Shown: one piece after another, positions 53,644-62,593 of the stretch
Layout: each line of letters begins with the position of its first letter
Position numbering within the stretch: position 1 is the stretch's first letter
DNA from: Zhihengliuella halotolerans
GTDB lineage: Bacteria > Actinomycetota > Actinomycetes > Actinomycetales > Micrococcaceae
Assembly: GCF_004217565.1 (NCBI RefSeq)
Contig: NZ_SHLA01000001.1
Span: 2,976,001-3,040,000, forward strand
Direction of reading: 5' to 3'
DNA: 64,000 nucleotides
The notes under the pieces: model-generated
What the model saw: only the letters and a program-made list of their open reading frames with translations
What the model was told of the DNA's origin: nothing
Databases searched by the model: none
Translations under genes and position numbers: made by a program

Positions 53644-53743
53644 TGTCATGAGTTGTTCGTGTAGGAGCTTGCGCCAATGCCCAATCCCGGCTGTGACCTC
53701 AGCGCATGCGGAGGGCGCGACGAATCTCGCTAGGATCGATGTC

Positions 53744-54463
53744 ATGCCGAACGACGACGTTGCCGCCCTGCTCCAGAACCCCATCCTCGAGGTTCTGGGC
53801 CGCGAGATCGTCGACGGCGTCCTCACGTCGGGCGATCGTCTCACCCTGGAGACCTTGCAGGAGCGCTTCGGCGTCTCCCGGACGGTCATGCGCGACTGCA
53901 TGCGCGTCCTCGAATCCCTGCGCATGGTCGTCTCGCGCCGCCGCGTCGGCCTCGTCGTCCAGGAACCCGATGCGTGGAACAAGTTCGACCGTCGCGTCAT
54001 CCGGTGGCGCCTCGCCGGGCCGGGGCGCGAGGAGCAGTTCACCGAGCTCACCGAACTGCGCATCGCCGTCGAACCGCTCTCCGCGGCCCGCACCGCGCGC
54101 GGAGCGAGCGCCGTGGTGCGGGACCGGCTCACGGAACTGGCCGCGAACATGCGCCGACTCGGCGAGGCCGGGCAGCTCGAGGAGTTCCTCGAGGCGGACA
54201 TCGAATTCCATCAGCTGCTGCTGCGCTCGAGCGGGAACTCGATGTTCGCGCAGCTCGACGGCGTCATCGCCGAGGTTCTGACCGGGCGCACCCAGCAGGG
54301 ATTGATGCCGTTCCACCCGCGTGCGGAGGCCCTCGCCGAGCACGAGGCCGTCGCCGACGCAGTCGCCCGCCGCGACCCGGAAGCCGCGGAGCGCCATATG
54401 CAGGTGCTCGTCGACGAGGTCCGGCGGGCGATGGATTCACCCAACCCGGCCGACGGCAAATGA
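53744..54463 (+). CDS. gntR: FadR-subfamily GntR transcriptional regulator (gluconate)
   Basis: A 239-residue regulator. The winged helix-turn-helix (about 15-75) has LTLETLQERFGVSRTVMRDCMRVLESLRMV. The C-terminal FCD domain has ELRIAVEPLSAARTAR, EADIEFHQLLLRSSGN and HEAVADAVARRDPEAAERHM, with the metal-binding histidines typical of this subfamily. Divergent from gntK-gntP, it is probably their repressor, released by gluconate. I start at the ATG at 53744. Confidence 0.9.
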   Translation: MPNDDVAALLQNPILEVLGREIVDGVLTSGDRLTLETLQERFGVSRTVMRDCMRVLESLRMVVSRRRVGLVVQEPDAWNKFDRRVIRWRLAGPGREEQFTELTELRIAVEPLSAARTARGASAVVRDRLTELAANMRRLGEAGQLEEFLEADIEFHQLLLRSSGNSMFAQLDGVIAEVLTGRTQQGLMPFHPRAEALAEHEAVADAVARRDPEAAERHMQVLVDEVRRAMDSPNPADGK

Positions 54464-54545
54464 AGCTGTTGCCGCCGGGCGATGGCGGTGGCGTGGGTGC
54501 GATCCAGTCACAGTTTGGCCGCGTGCTGGTTGATCAGAGGAATCG

Positions 54546-55034
54546 GTGAGGAATTCAGGAGAGAGCACCCCGGAGGGAATCCGCTGGGCTTCTTACGCTT
54601 CGACGGAAGATCCGCTCGAGAGTCCCGAATACAGGGACTACGTTCTGGGGAACACTTTCAGCCACGTGCCTACGGAAGACGGTCGACGGCTGATTGCAGA
54701 CGCAAGCCGAGAGCGACTGGCCGCCGCCGGTCGTGCAATCCCCCAAAGTTCCGAGGAGATGCTGGCAGAACTGGTCAAGTACTACCGGGAGCACAGGCCG
54801 TCAATGCCGGGCGAGGCGGAAGCCTCCATCGTGATCGCCGTTGCAGCTGCTGTCGTGGCATCGGCCCGTGCGGCGGGTACCCACTGGATCATGGGCGCCA
54901 AGGGGTGGCCGGTCCTGGCGGATCGCGACGGTCGGGAGCGCTTCGATGCACTGTGCGCCGCCTACGACTCCGTCTACCGCAACGGAGAGCATCCGCTCGT
55001 CCTGCTCGACCATACGTTCCCTGCTTCAGCCTGA
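54546..55034 (+). CDS. Hypothetical protein
   Basis: A 162-residue protein from the GTG at 54546, with GAGG at 54538-54541. It is soluble and mostly helical, with IVIAVAAAVVASARAAGTHW as the only hydrophobic stretch and VLLDHTFP at the end. No family is recognised. It starts 82 bases after gntR, in the same direction. Confidence 0.55.
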   Translation: MRNSGESTPEGIRWASYASTEDPLESPEYRDYVLGNTFSHVPTEDGRRLIADASRERLAAAGRAIPQSSEEMLAELVKYYREHRPSMPGEAEASIVIAVAAAVVASARAAGTHWIMGAKGWPVLADRDGRERFDALCAAYDSVYRNGEHPLVLLDHTFPASA

Positions 55035-55062
55035 TCCCAGCCGCGCCCGATAGATTGGGTCC

Positions 55063-56334
55063 ATGCGCGTTCCCGATTCTCAGCCCTTCGTCCCGGTAAT
55101 CCTCGGCGGCGACATCGGCACCTACTCCCTCGCTCGCGAGTTTCACGAGGCCTACGGCGCCGTGAGCGTCGCCGTGCCCGCCGGTGGGAACGGCGTGATT
55201 GAGCACTCCGTGGCCGTCGACGTCCGTCCGGCCGGGACCATGGAGGAGGACGACGTCGTCGCGCACCTCCAGGAGCTGGCCCGCGAACTGGGTGCCGGCC
55301 GCGCCCGCCCGCTGCTGCTGTTCGGCTCGCTCGACCTGCACGTCACGATGATCACGCGGAACCGCGCCGAGCTGGAACCGGCCTACACGATCCCGTACGT
55401 CTCGCTCGAGATGATCGAGATGGCCGCGCTCAAGGAGAACTTCTACGAGCTCTGCGACGAGCTCGGTATCCCGCACCCGCTCACGCACGTCTACACGCCA
55501 GGCTCACGTCGGATCCCGGAGGACCTGCCGTTCCCGCTGATCGGCAAGCCGTCGGATTCCTCCGGCTGGGTGGCGGCCAAGTTCGCCGGCAAGAAGAAGG
55601 TGCACACCATCGCGGACCGCGCCGAGCTCGAGGACCTGCTCGGCCGCATCGATTCCAGCGGTTACAAGGGCCGGTTCATCCTGCAGGAGCTGATTCCCGG
55701 CGGTGACTCCAACATGCGTCTGGCCACGTTCTATGCCGACGCCGAGGGCAGCGCCCGCTACGCCGCCTACGGCGAGGTGGTCGTCGAGGAACACGCGCCG
55801 ATCGTGCTCGGGAATTCGGCCGCGATCGTCACGGGCGTGCCGGACGCCGCCGCCGAGACGTTCATCGAGCAGGGCGCGACGCTTCTCGAGCGGTTGGGCT
55901 GGCGAGGTTTCGCGATGTTCGACGGCAAGCTGGACCCGCGCGACGGCGTCGTGAAGTTTTTCGAGCTGAACCCGCGTCTGGGCCGCAACCACTACTACCT
56001 GACGGCGGCCGCCTACGCCGACGACTGGGCCTGGGCGAACCCTGCCCGCGTCTACGTCCGCGACTACCTCGGCCCCGCCTACGAGGATTCCGTGCCGCCG
56101 GAGGGGCTCGCCGTCTCGGACTCCGAGCTGCTCTACACGGTGCTCCCGAAGGCCCTGCTGCGCCGGTACCTCGTGGGAGCCGTGGGCGAGCGCGCAGCGG
56201 GTCTGCTCGCCACCAGGACGACGACGAATCCGCTCGCCTACCGCGCTGAGCGGCACCCGCGCCGCTGGTTCTATGTGGGGGCCGCGCTGCTGAACCAGTT
56301 CCGCAAGTTCAAGCAGTATCCGCCCCGCCGCTGA
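55063..56334 (+). CDS. ATP-grasp carboxylate-amine ligase
   Basis: A 423-residue enzyme. After a Rossmann-like start (PVILGGDIGTYSLARE) comes an ATP-grasp domain with KPSDSSGWVAAKFAGKKKV, FILQELIPGGDSNMRL and KFFELNPRLGRNHYYLTAA (Glu and Asn binding magnesium). It joins a carboxylate to an amine using ATP. The fold and length resemble D-aspartate ligases that make peptidoglycan cross-bridges, which would fit an actinobacterium with a cross-bridge peptide, but the substrate is not shown by the sequence. No partner gene is nearby. Confidence 0.8.
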   Translation: MRVPDSQPFVPVILGGDIGTYSLAREFHEAYGAVSVAVPAGGNGVIEHSVAVDVRPAGTMEEDDVVAHLQELARELGAGRARPLLLFGSLDLHVTMITRNRAELEPAYTIPYVSLEMIEMAALKENFYELCDELGIPHPLTHVYTPGSRRIPEDLPFPLIGKPSDSSGWVAAKFAGKKKVHTIADRAELEDLLGRIDSSGYKGRFILQELIPGGDSNMRLATFYADAEGSARYAAYGEVVVEEHAPIVLGNSAAIVTGVPDAAAETFIEQGATLLERLGWRGFAMFDGKLDPRDGVVKFFELNPRLGRNHYYLTAAAYADDWAWANPARVYVRDYLGPAYEDSVPPEGLAVSDSELLYTVLPKALLRRYLVGAVGERAAGLLATRTTTNPLAYRAERHPRRWFYVGAALLNQFRKFKQYPPRR

Positions 56335-56415
56335 CGGCCCGGGGGCTATTGGTTGGGCGCGGGATCTGGCAAGCTGGCGGTAAGGAAGACCCGCAACGCG
56401 AAGGAGCATGCAGGG

Positions 56416-57261
56416 ATGAGCGACGACGTCCTCGACGCCGCGACCGACTACGAAACGATCCTCGTCACGCGGTACGGCCCCGCGCTGGTGGTCACCGTCA
56501 ACCGGCCGCGAGCGCTCAACGCGCTGGCGCAGCAGGTCGTGGCCGAGCTTCTCGATCTGACCGGACGGCTCGTCGAGGCTCTGCCGAGCGTGGACGCGCC
56601 GGCGGCTGGCGAGTGGGTCTGCCGCGGTGTGATCGTCACCGGCACCGGGGAGAAGGCTTTCGTCGCCGGCGCCGACATCCGCGAGATGTCCGGCATGACG
56701 CCGGAGCAGGCCGAGGCCTACGCCCGGGACATGCATCGGGTGACACTGAATCTCGAGGCCCTGCCCGTGCCGGTCATCGCCGCAGTCAACGGCTTCGCGC
56801 TCGGCGGCGGCTGCGAGCTCGCGATGGCGTGCGACTTCATCTACGCGAGCGAGAACGCCGCATTCGGCCAGCCGGAGGTCTCCCTCGGCCTCGTCCCGGG
56901 GTTCGGCGGCTCCGTCCGCCTGCAGCAGCGCGTCGGCGTCGGCATAGCGCGCGAGCTCATCATGACCGGGCGCCGGATCACGGCAGCCGAGGCCCATCGG
57001 ATCGGCCTCGTCAATCAGGTCTTCGCGGACCACGCAGCGCTGCTGGACGCCGCACGGGACACCGTCGACACCATCGCCGCTCAGGCGCCGACGGCCGTGG
57101 CCAACGCCAAGGCGACCATGAACGCCGTCGCGCACCGCTCCGTCGCCGACGGGCTCGACGTCGAGGCGGCCGCCTTCCGGGCCGCGTTCACGACCGAGGA
57201 CTCGCGCATCGGCCGCGACGCATTTCTGTCCAAAGAATCCGCATCGTTCTCAGGAAGGTAG
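56416..57261 (+). CDS. Enoyl-CoA hydratase/isomerase family protein
   Basis: A 281-residue crotonase-fold protein. The oxyanion-hole residues are in FVAGADIREMSG and AVNGFALGGGCELAMACDF. The catalytic Glu region is FGQPEVSLGLVPGFGGSVRL. Such enzymes hydrate or isomerise acyl-CoA esters. The ATG at 56416 has AAGGAG upstream. It is followed after three bases by an alpha/beta hydrolase. Confidence 0.92.
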   Translation: MSDDVLDAATDYETILVTRYGPALVVTVNRPRALNALAQQVVAELLDLTGRLVEALPSVDAPAAGEWVCRGVIVTGTGEKAFVAGADIREMSGMTPEQAEAYARDMHRVTLNLEALPVPVIAAVNGFALGGGCELAMACDFIYASENAAFGQPEVSLGLVPGFGGSVRLQQRVGVGIARELIMTGRRITAAEAHRIGLVNQVFADHAALLDAARDTVDTIAAQAPTAVANAKATMNAVAHRSVADGLDVEAAAFRAAFTTEDSRIGRDAFLSKESASFSGR

Positions 57262-57263
57262 TC

Positions 57264-58091
57264 ATGTCATCCGCTGCACTGAATATTTCCGATATCGCAT
57301 ATACGCTCGATCACTACGGCGACCTGCCCAGCCAATTCGTCGAGGTCATCCTGCCGGAGGGGCACGCCCGGGGCGTGGTCGTGGTGATCCACGGTGGGTA
57401 CTGGCGGGCGAAATACGATGCTGAGCTCGGTCTTCCGCTCGCCGCCGACCTGGCCCGGAACGGTTGGGCCGCCGTCAATCTGGAGTACCGGCGCACCGAG
57501 TCCGAGGATGCGGAGGATGCGGGCGGATGGCCGGCGACGTTCGAAGACGTCGCGGCGGGCATCGACCACGTCCGAAAGGTACTGCCCGAGGCATATGTCG
57601 GGCTTCCGGTCTTTGCGCTGGGTCACTCGGCCGGCGGGCACCTCGCCGCGTGGGCCGCGAGCCGCACAGACTTTGCGCCCGGCACGGTGGGCGCCGACCC
57701 GGTTGTCGCCCTCGACGGCGTACTCAGCCAGGCCGGCGTGCTCGACCTGCACCAGGCCCACGAGCTCGGCTTGAGCAACGGCGCAGCACAGCTCCTCATG
57801 GGCTCGACCCCCGAGGAGGAACCCGACGCGTGGAAGCACGCCGACCCAACGCGGCTCGTCCCAGCGCCCGTGGACGTCGTCGTGCTGCACCCCGAGGCTG
57901 ACGAGTCGGTGCCCGTATCGATCGCCCACTCCTACTGCGAGGCGGCGGCCGCCGCCGGGGGCGACCCGCGCTTTCGCGCGATCCCCGGCGACCACCTCTC
58001 CGTGGTCGATGTCGAGAGCCGGGCCTGGCAGATGTGCATGAAGGAGCTGGACCGCCTCGCGGAGGCGCACGGCTCCAAACCCGCCCGCTGA
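57264..58091 (+). CDS. Alpha/beta hydrolase
   Basis: A 275-residue enzyme from the ATG at 57264 with AGGAAGG before it. The oxyanion motif is VVVIHGGYWRAKYD; the nucleophile serine is in ALGHSAGGHLAAW; aspartate and histidine follow in LHPEADESVPV and IPGDHLSVVD. The HGGYW form suggests the kynurenine-formamidase/esterase branch, but the substrate is unknown. It is three bases after the enoyl-CoA hydratase, in one operon. Confidence 0.88.
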   Translation: MSSAALNISDIAYTLDHYGDLPSQFVEVILPEGHARGVVVVIHGGYWRAKYDAELGLPLAADLARNGWAAVNLEYRRTESEDAEDAGGWPATFEDVAAGIDHVRKVLPEAYVGLPVFALGHSAGGHLAAWAASRTDFAPGTVGADPVVALDGVLSQAGVLDLHQAHELGLSNGAAQLLMGSTPEEEPDAWKHADPTRLVPAPVDVVVLHPEADESVPVSIAHSYCEAAAAAGGDPRFRAIPGDHLSVVDVESRAWQMCMKELDRLAEAHGSKPAR

Positions 58092-58173
58092 GGGCTGAAT
58101 ATTGGGTGAACTCGCTGACGGCGACGCTACGAGCCGGTAATGTTGGGTCGCAGACAAGCGAGGGGTTGAAACG

Positions 58174-59085
58174 TTGCTGACAGTCATGGGCGAGGGTCTC
58201 GTCGACGTCCTATCCGGCGGCATCAGCGCGCCCAAAACCTACGTGGGCGGCAGCCCGCTGAACGTGTCGGTCGCGTTGGCACGGCTCGGCCATGCGGTGA
58301 CGTTCGTCGGCCGCTACGGCGACGACGGTCCCGGAACCATGATTCGCGACTACCTGCAGGCGAACTCGGTGCGCGAGGCGCTGGGCCCGGATGGGATGCC
58401 GACAAGCACGGCGCGCGGCACACTCGACCCGGCCGGGACCGCGACATACGACTTCGACTTCGCCTGGCAGCTGCCGGCGCTGAGCGAGTTCGAGTCCGCG
58501 CTGAAGGACGCGCAGCTGGTGCACACCGGGTCGATCGCGTGCGTTGTCGAGCCGGGAGCGTCCACGGTGCTGCACGCCGTCGAGACCGCACGTCCGCATG
58601 CGACGATCACCTACGACCCCAATATCCGCCCGACGTTCGTGCGGAATCACGCCGAGGCCGTCGCCCAGGCGGAGCGGTTCGTGAAACTGTCCGACGTCGT
58701 GCGGACCTCCGACGACGATCTCGACTGGCTCTATCCGCGCCGTAGCATCGCTGACTCGGCCCGCGCCTGGCGGCGCATGGGGCCGGCAGTCGTCGCGGTC
58801 ACTCACGGTTCGCGCGGGGCCTCCGGGTTCGTCGAGAACGGCGAGGTCACGGTGCCCAACCGCACCGTCGAGGTTGCCGATAGCGTCGGCTCGGGCGACA
58901 CGTTCATGGCCGCGCTGATCTCCGGGATCGTCGACCGCGAGCTCATCGGGTCCGCGCAGCGCGAGCACCTGCGCGCCCTGCCCGCCGACCAGTTGCGTCA
59001 GATTCTCGACTTCGCGATCCGCGCTGCGGCCGTGACCGTGTCCCGCGCTGGTGCCAACCCGCCGTACCGCAGCGAGGTTCAGTAG
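58174..59085 (+). CDS. PfkB family carbohydrate kinase
   Basis: A 303-residue sugar kinase. The N-terminal GGSPLNVSVALARLGH and FVGRYGDDGPG patterns match ribokinase/fructokinase, as does ITYDPNIRPTF. The catalytic base is in VADSVGSGDTFMAAL (DSVGSGDTF). Fructose or a related sugar is the likely substrate. I use the TTG at 58174 with AGGGGTT upstream; the ATG at 58186 is an alternative. It leads a run with HAD, GDPD and a small membrane protein. Confidence 0.88.
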   Translation: MLTVMGEGLVDVLSGGISAPKTYVGGSPLNVSVALARLGHAVTFVGRYGDDGPGTMIRDYLQANSVREALGPDGMPTSTARGTLDPAGTATYDFDFAWQLPALSEFESALKDAQLVHTGSIACVVEPGASTVLHAVETARPHATITYDPNIRPTFVRNHAEAVAQAERFVKLSDVVRTSDDDLDWLYPRRSIADSARAWRRMGPAVVAVTHGSRGASGFVENGEVTVPNRTVEVADSVGSGDTFMAALISGIVDRELIGSAQREHLRALPADQLRQILDFAIRAAAVTVSRAGANPPYRSEVQ

Positions 59086-59101
59086 TGATCAGCGGGCGCG
59101 C

Positions 59102-59971
59102 ATGAGCGCCATCAAGCTCATCGCCAGCGACATCGACGGGACGATCCTCCACCCCGACGGCCGGATCACGGAGCGAACGGTCGCCGCGTTCCAGGCCGCA
59201 CGCGCGGCGGGGCTGGAGATCGTGTTCGTGACCGGCCGCCCGTTTCGCTGGCTCACGCCGATTCAGGAGGCGTTCGGCAAGCTCGGCACGGTCATCTGCT
59301 CCAACGGGGCGCTCGTCTACGATCTGGAAACAGACCGCATCCTGGAGTCCCGGACCCTGACCGGGACCACGGTCGCTGAGGTCCGTCGTCGTATTCTGCG
59401 CCTCGAATCCGCGGCGCGATTCGCCGCAGAGACCCCGCACGGCCTCTACCTCGAGCCTGGCTTCGTGGAGCCGGAGGAGTCCGACCTGTTGGAGGGCATC
59501 GAACCAGGCCTGCTGCCCATGGACCGGCTCGAGGCGGAGGGCACGGTCAAGCTGCTCGCCAAGCTCGGCACGACGACGTCCGAGGCCTTCCGCAAAGCCG
59601 TTTACCCGGAGGTCTCCGACCTGGTCGCCGTCACGCACTCCGCGCCGGGCGTCGCGCTCTTGGAGATGTCGCGGCCGGACGTGAACAAAGCGGTCGCGCT
59701 GGAGCAGTTCGCCCGCCAGCTCGGCCTGACGCGTGAGCACGTCGCCGCCTTCGGCGACATGCCCAACGACCTCGAGATGCTCTCGTGGGCGGGCCTGGGC
59801 TGCGCCATGGGTTCCGGACACAAGCTCGCCAAGAAGGCGGCGGCGGCCGTCACCGGCACGCTGGAGGACGACGGCGTCGCGCAGATGATCGAGCGAATCC
59901 TCGACGGCGCGGTGCCGGGTGAAAGACGCGAAGACGACGGAGGCCTCGGCCGGAAAGCGCAGGCGCCATGA
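59102..59971 (+). CDS. Cof-type HAD phosphatase
   Basis: A 289-residue HAD hydrolase with motif I IASDIDGTILH at the start, motif II FVTGRP, a large type IIB cap domain, and motif IV FGDMPNDLEMLSWAG. It dephosphorylates sugar phosphates or cofactors, with broad activity in the family. The ATG at 59102 is used; the frame is open farther up into the PfkB gene. It overlaps the GDPD gene by four bases. Confidence 0.92.
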   Translation: MSAIKLIASDIDGTILHPDGRITERTVAAFQAARAAGLEIVFVTGRPFRWLTPIQEAFGKLGTVICSNGALVYDLETDRILESRTLTGTTVAEVRRRILRLESAARFAAETPHGLYLEPGFVEPEESDLLEGIEPGLLPMDRLEAEGTVKLLAKLGTTTSEAFRKAVYPEVSDLVAVTHSAPGVALLEMSRPDVNKAVALEQFARQLGLTREHVAAFGDMPNDLEMLSWAGLGCAMGSGHKLAKKAAAAVTGTLEDDGVAQMIERILDGAVPGERREDDGGLGRKAQAP

Positions 59972-60762
59972 ACCGCAGGACCGTCACGGCGTACGCGCAC
60001 CGCGGCTACGCGCCCGACGGCGCCGAGAACACTCTGGCTGCGTTCCGCGCCGCCGTCGAACGCGGATTCACTCACCTGGAAACGGACGTGCGCACGAGTG
60101 CCGACGGCGTGCCGATGGTGTTCCACGACGAGCACGTCGACCGCGTCACCGAGGGGTTCGGGCGCGTGAGCGAGCTGACCTCCGGCGAGCTGGCCCGGCT
60201 GCGCGTCGCGAAGCGGGAACCCATCCCCACGTTCGAGCAACTGCTCGAGGAATTCCCCGACGCGCACATCAACGTGGACCTCAAGGACGACGCGTCCGTG
60301 CCGCTCATAGCCGAGCTGATCACCCGCCACGAGGCGTCCGACCGCGTGGTGGTCGCGTCGTTCTCGGATCGCCGGCGTCGCCGTTTCACGCACTACCTGG
60401 CCGAGCACGGAATGCCGCCGGTCCGGGTGACGGCGGGCGCCAAGCTGATCGGGGCGTTCACGCTGCTCGGGCTGTTCAGTCGCGGCAGGTTCCAGCCGTG
60501 GCGGGTGCTGACGCCGCTCCTGAAGAGCGTTGTCGCCCTGCAGGTGCCAGTCAAACAGGGGCCGATCCCGGTGGTGACGAGAGCTTTCGTCGAGCGCGCC
60601 CACGAGGCCGGGCGCGAGGTGCACGTGTGGGTCGTGAACGACGCGGAGACCATGCGCGCGCTGCTCGACGCGGGCGTCGACGCGATCATGACCGACGAGG
60701 CGGGCACGCTCATTGAAGTTTTCACCGAGCGCGGGGTGTGGCCCCCGGCCGGTGAGCGCTAG
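59968..60762 (+). CDS. Glycerophosphodiester phosphodiesterase
   Basis: A 264-residue TIM-barrel enzyme of the GDPD family with TAYAHRGYAPDGAENTLAAF and HLETDVRTSADGVPMVFHDEHVDR, which hold the metal and catalytic His/Glu/Asp residues. It splits phospholipid-derived diesters to glycerol 3-phosphate and an alcohol. It has no signal peptide, so it works in the cytosol. ATGA overlap links it with the HAD gene. Confidence 0.93.
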   Translation: MNRRTVTAYAHRGYAPDGAENTLAAFRAAVERGFTHLETDVRTSADGVPMVFHDEHVDRVTEGFGRVSELTSGELARLRVAKREPIPTFEQLLEEFPDAHINVDLKDDASVPLIAELITRHEASDRVVVASFSDRRRRRFTHYLAEHGMPPVRVTAGAKLIGAFTLLGLFSRGRFQPWRVLTPLLKSVVALQVPVKQGPIPVVTRAFVERAHEAGREVHVWVVNDAETMRALLDAGVDAIMTDEAGTLIEVFTERGVWPPAGER

Positions 60763-60771
60763 GGTCGAAGC

Positions 60772-60945
60772 ATGACCGCTCTATCATCGCTCGTTCTGAC
60801 CGTGCTGTTCTTCGCGGTCTTCTTCTACGTCCTGTACTTCGTGGTCCGCGCGGCCGTGCGCGGAGGCCTCCGGGACAACGACGAGGAGCGCCGAAACGCG
60901 CAATATGCGCATCAGCCAGCGGGCCCGGGGTCCGAGCGGCGGTAG
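60772..60945 (+). CDS. Small membrane protein (57 residues)
   Basis: A short frame reading MTALSSLVLTVLFFAVFFYV at its N-terminus, then a basic segment and a polar tail ending GPGSERR. It has one membrane helix. It begins ten bases after the GDPD stop. Function is unknown, and it could be missed because of its length. Confidence 0.6.
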   Translation: MTALSSLVLTVLFFAVFFYVLYFVVRAAVRGGLRDNDEERRNAQYAHQPAGPGSERR

Positions 60946-61011
60946 GCGCTGCCGGTTGTCGTGATCTTGGTGTCGGAGAGACGAAGGGTTGTCGACGGCT
61001 GATACCCCAGG

Positions 61012-61962
61012 TCAGAGAGCCTCTACCCGGATCTCTGCACGCTCAGCGAACGTTGCGGCGGCGGCCTGCACGTCGGGACGGGCGAGTATGGCGGAACACC
61101 AGGCAAAGTGACCGTCGGTTCCATCGGGGCTGTAAACGTTGCTCGTCATGAGCGCGTAGACACCCTTGTAGGCGACGAGGGCGTCGCGGTTCAGATCAAA
61201 ACGTTCGACGAGGGCGTCAGTGAGTTCGCCTTCGATGTCGGCGGCATGGGGACCGTACATATCGAGCACGGCGGAGGCGATAGCGGCGTCAAGCTCCGGT
61301 TCGGCGAGGACGCTGAAAAAGCCCCAGTCGATGACCGCTGTGACGTGGCAGTCGTCGTCGACGAGCACATTGGCACCGCAGATGTCTCCGTGGATGACGC
61401 GCGGTTCGATATCGCGGCGCGAGGCCAGGAACGTCAGCAAATCCGACACGGTCCGACGCACATCAGGGTCGCGGGCCCGAAGCTGCTTCCCGAACTTCGC
61501 GAAGCGGCGGTGCCCGAGACTGACCAGGGTGTCCGCCCAGGTGTCGACTGTCGCGTCGTATCTCTCGCCGTCGAGGATGGTGCGTGCTGGCACTTCGAAC
61601 TGCAGCTCCCGAAGCCCGGCCAAGACGTCACCGACGGCGGTCACGACATGCGAGTTTAGTGCGCCTAGGGTCGGGTCGTAGAAGTCGTCAAGCGGGCGAC
61701 CGGGCAGAAGCCGCTCGATTCTCATCGTTCGCCCGTCGCTGAGATCCGTCGTACCGAGAGGTGCCGGTACGGCGAAGGGGAAACTGCGGGTAGCCAGGGC
61801 CGTTCCGAACCCATCATCCTGCGCAGCGGATGGTCCCGACGAGTGCGGAACTTTGCCAACGGTCCCATCATGGAGAAGGTAGACGCTGCCTTCCATACCC
61901 TTGGCCAGCAAGCGGGCCCCGCGGTAATTGGCCTGGTTCAGGATATCGAGGTCGTCGTCCAA
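61012..61962 (-). CDS. Aminoglycoside phosphotransferase family protein
   Basis: A 316-residue APH-like kinase. The N-lobe is YRGARLLAKGMEGSVYLLHDG, the catalytic loop VIHGDICGANVLVD, and the metal site VIDWGFFSVLAEPELD. The family phosphorylates small molecules; resistance to antibiotics cannot be inferred. I use the TTG at 61962 with AGGAG before it. The frame is open up to 62175 but without a better site and would enter the next gene. Confidence 0.82.
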   Translation of the reverse strand: MDDDLDILNQANYRGARLLAKGMEGSVYLLHDGTVGKVPHSSGPSAAQDDGFGTALATRSFPFAVPAPLGTTDLSDGRTMRIERLLPGRPLDDFYDPTLGALNSHVVTAVGDVLAGLRELQFEVPARTILDGERYDATVDTWADTLVSLGHRRFAKFGKQLRARDPDVRRTVSDLLTFLASRRDIEPRVIHGDICGANVLVDDDCHVTAVIDWGFFSVLAEPELDAAIASAVLDMYGPHAADIEGELTDALVERFDLNRDALVAYKGVYALMTSNVYSPDGTDGHFAWCSAILARPDVQAAAATFAERAEIRVEAL

Positions 61963-62005
61963 CGTGCTCCTACTGGTTGGTGCGCGGGCGCGGCTGTTAT
62001 CCGCC

Positions 62006-62557
62006 TCAGCTGCTGCGCTGCTCCTTCTCGCGGATGAGGTCGAGGGCCAGGATCGAGCCGATGACCGCCTGGCGCTGCGGGACGGTGAGTCCTTCGTCGA
62101 GGTGCAGGGCGTAGGTCGACTTGCCGAGGAACGCGTTGCCCATCCCCGACCATTCGCGGGAGACGGTGGCGACAACGCCGTTGGTCCCGGTGACCTGGAA
62201 GTCGAAGCCCCAGATGTTGCCGAGAAGGTCCATTTCCTCGCCCTGCAGGTCGATCGTGATCCGGGTCTTGAAGAAGGTGATGCGTTTGACGAGGCTTGCC
62301 AGCGGGGCGCCTGCGCCGTCGAGGATCTCCAGACGGTCCCGGCCGAAGGTCATGGTGTCCTTGACCTGAATGACCGGGGCGTCCGGTCCGTCGAAGACGG
62401 TGAGCTGGCGCGCGCCCGTGAACATGCGCCCGAGGGCGCTGCCGCCGGTTTCGACGTGGGCGACCTGCTGCCCGGCGCCATCCATGATCGCGAAGTCGTT
62501 CTTCGAGAAGTTCTTGGTCTGCTGGAAGACGAGGACGTCATGCGTGAGGATCGACAT
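62006..62557 (-). CDS. LURP-one/scramblase-like (phospholipid scramblase-related) protein
   Basis: A 183-residue protein with a beta-rich, tubby-like pattern: LVFQQTKNFSKNDFAIMDGAG, DTMTFGRDRLEILD, IWGFDFQVTGTNGVVATVSREW and STYALHLDEG. These resemble the LURP-one-related/scramblase superfamily, whose bacterial members are uncharacterised. There is no signal peptide or membrane helix. It is between two APH-like kinase genes on the same strand, probably one transcript. Confidence 0.78.
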   Translation of the reverse strand: MSILTHDVLVFQQTKNFSKNDFAIMDGAGQQVAHVETGGSALGRMFTGARQLTVFDGPDAPVIQVKDTMTFGRDRLEILDGAGAPLASLVKRITFFKTRITIDLQGEEMDLLGNIWGFDFQVTGTNGVVATVSREWSGMGNAFLGKSTYALHLDEGLTVPQRQAVIGSILALDLIREKEQRSS

Positions 62558-62593
62558 GGGAGCGATTATGCCACCGGGCGCCTCTGCGCGGGG

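Noticed and set aside
56349-57263. Upstream extension of the alpha/beta hydrolase frame over the enoyl-CoA hydratase gene.
   Set aside because: The extension is in the wrong frame of a clear crotonase gene; the hydrolase starts at 57264 with its own ribosome site.
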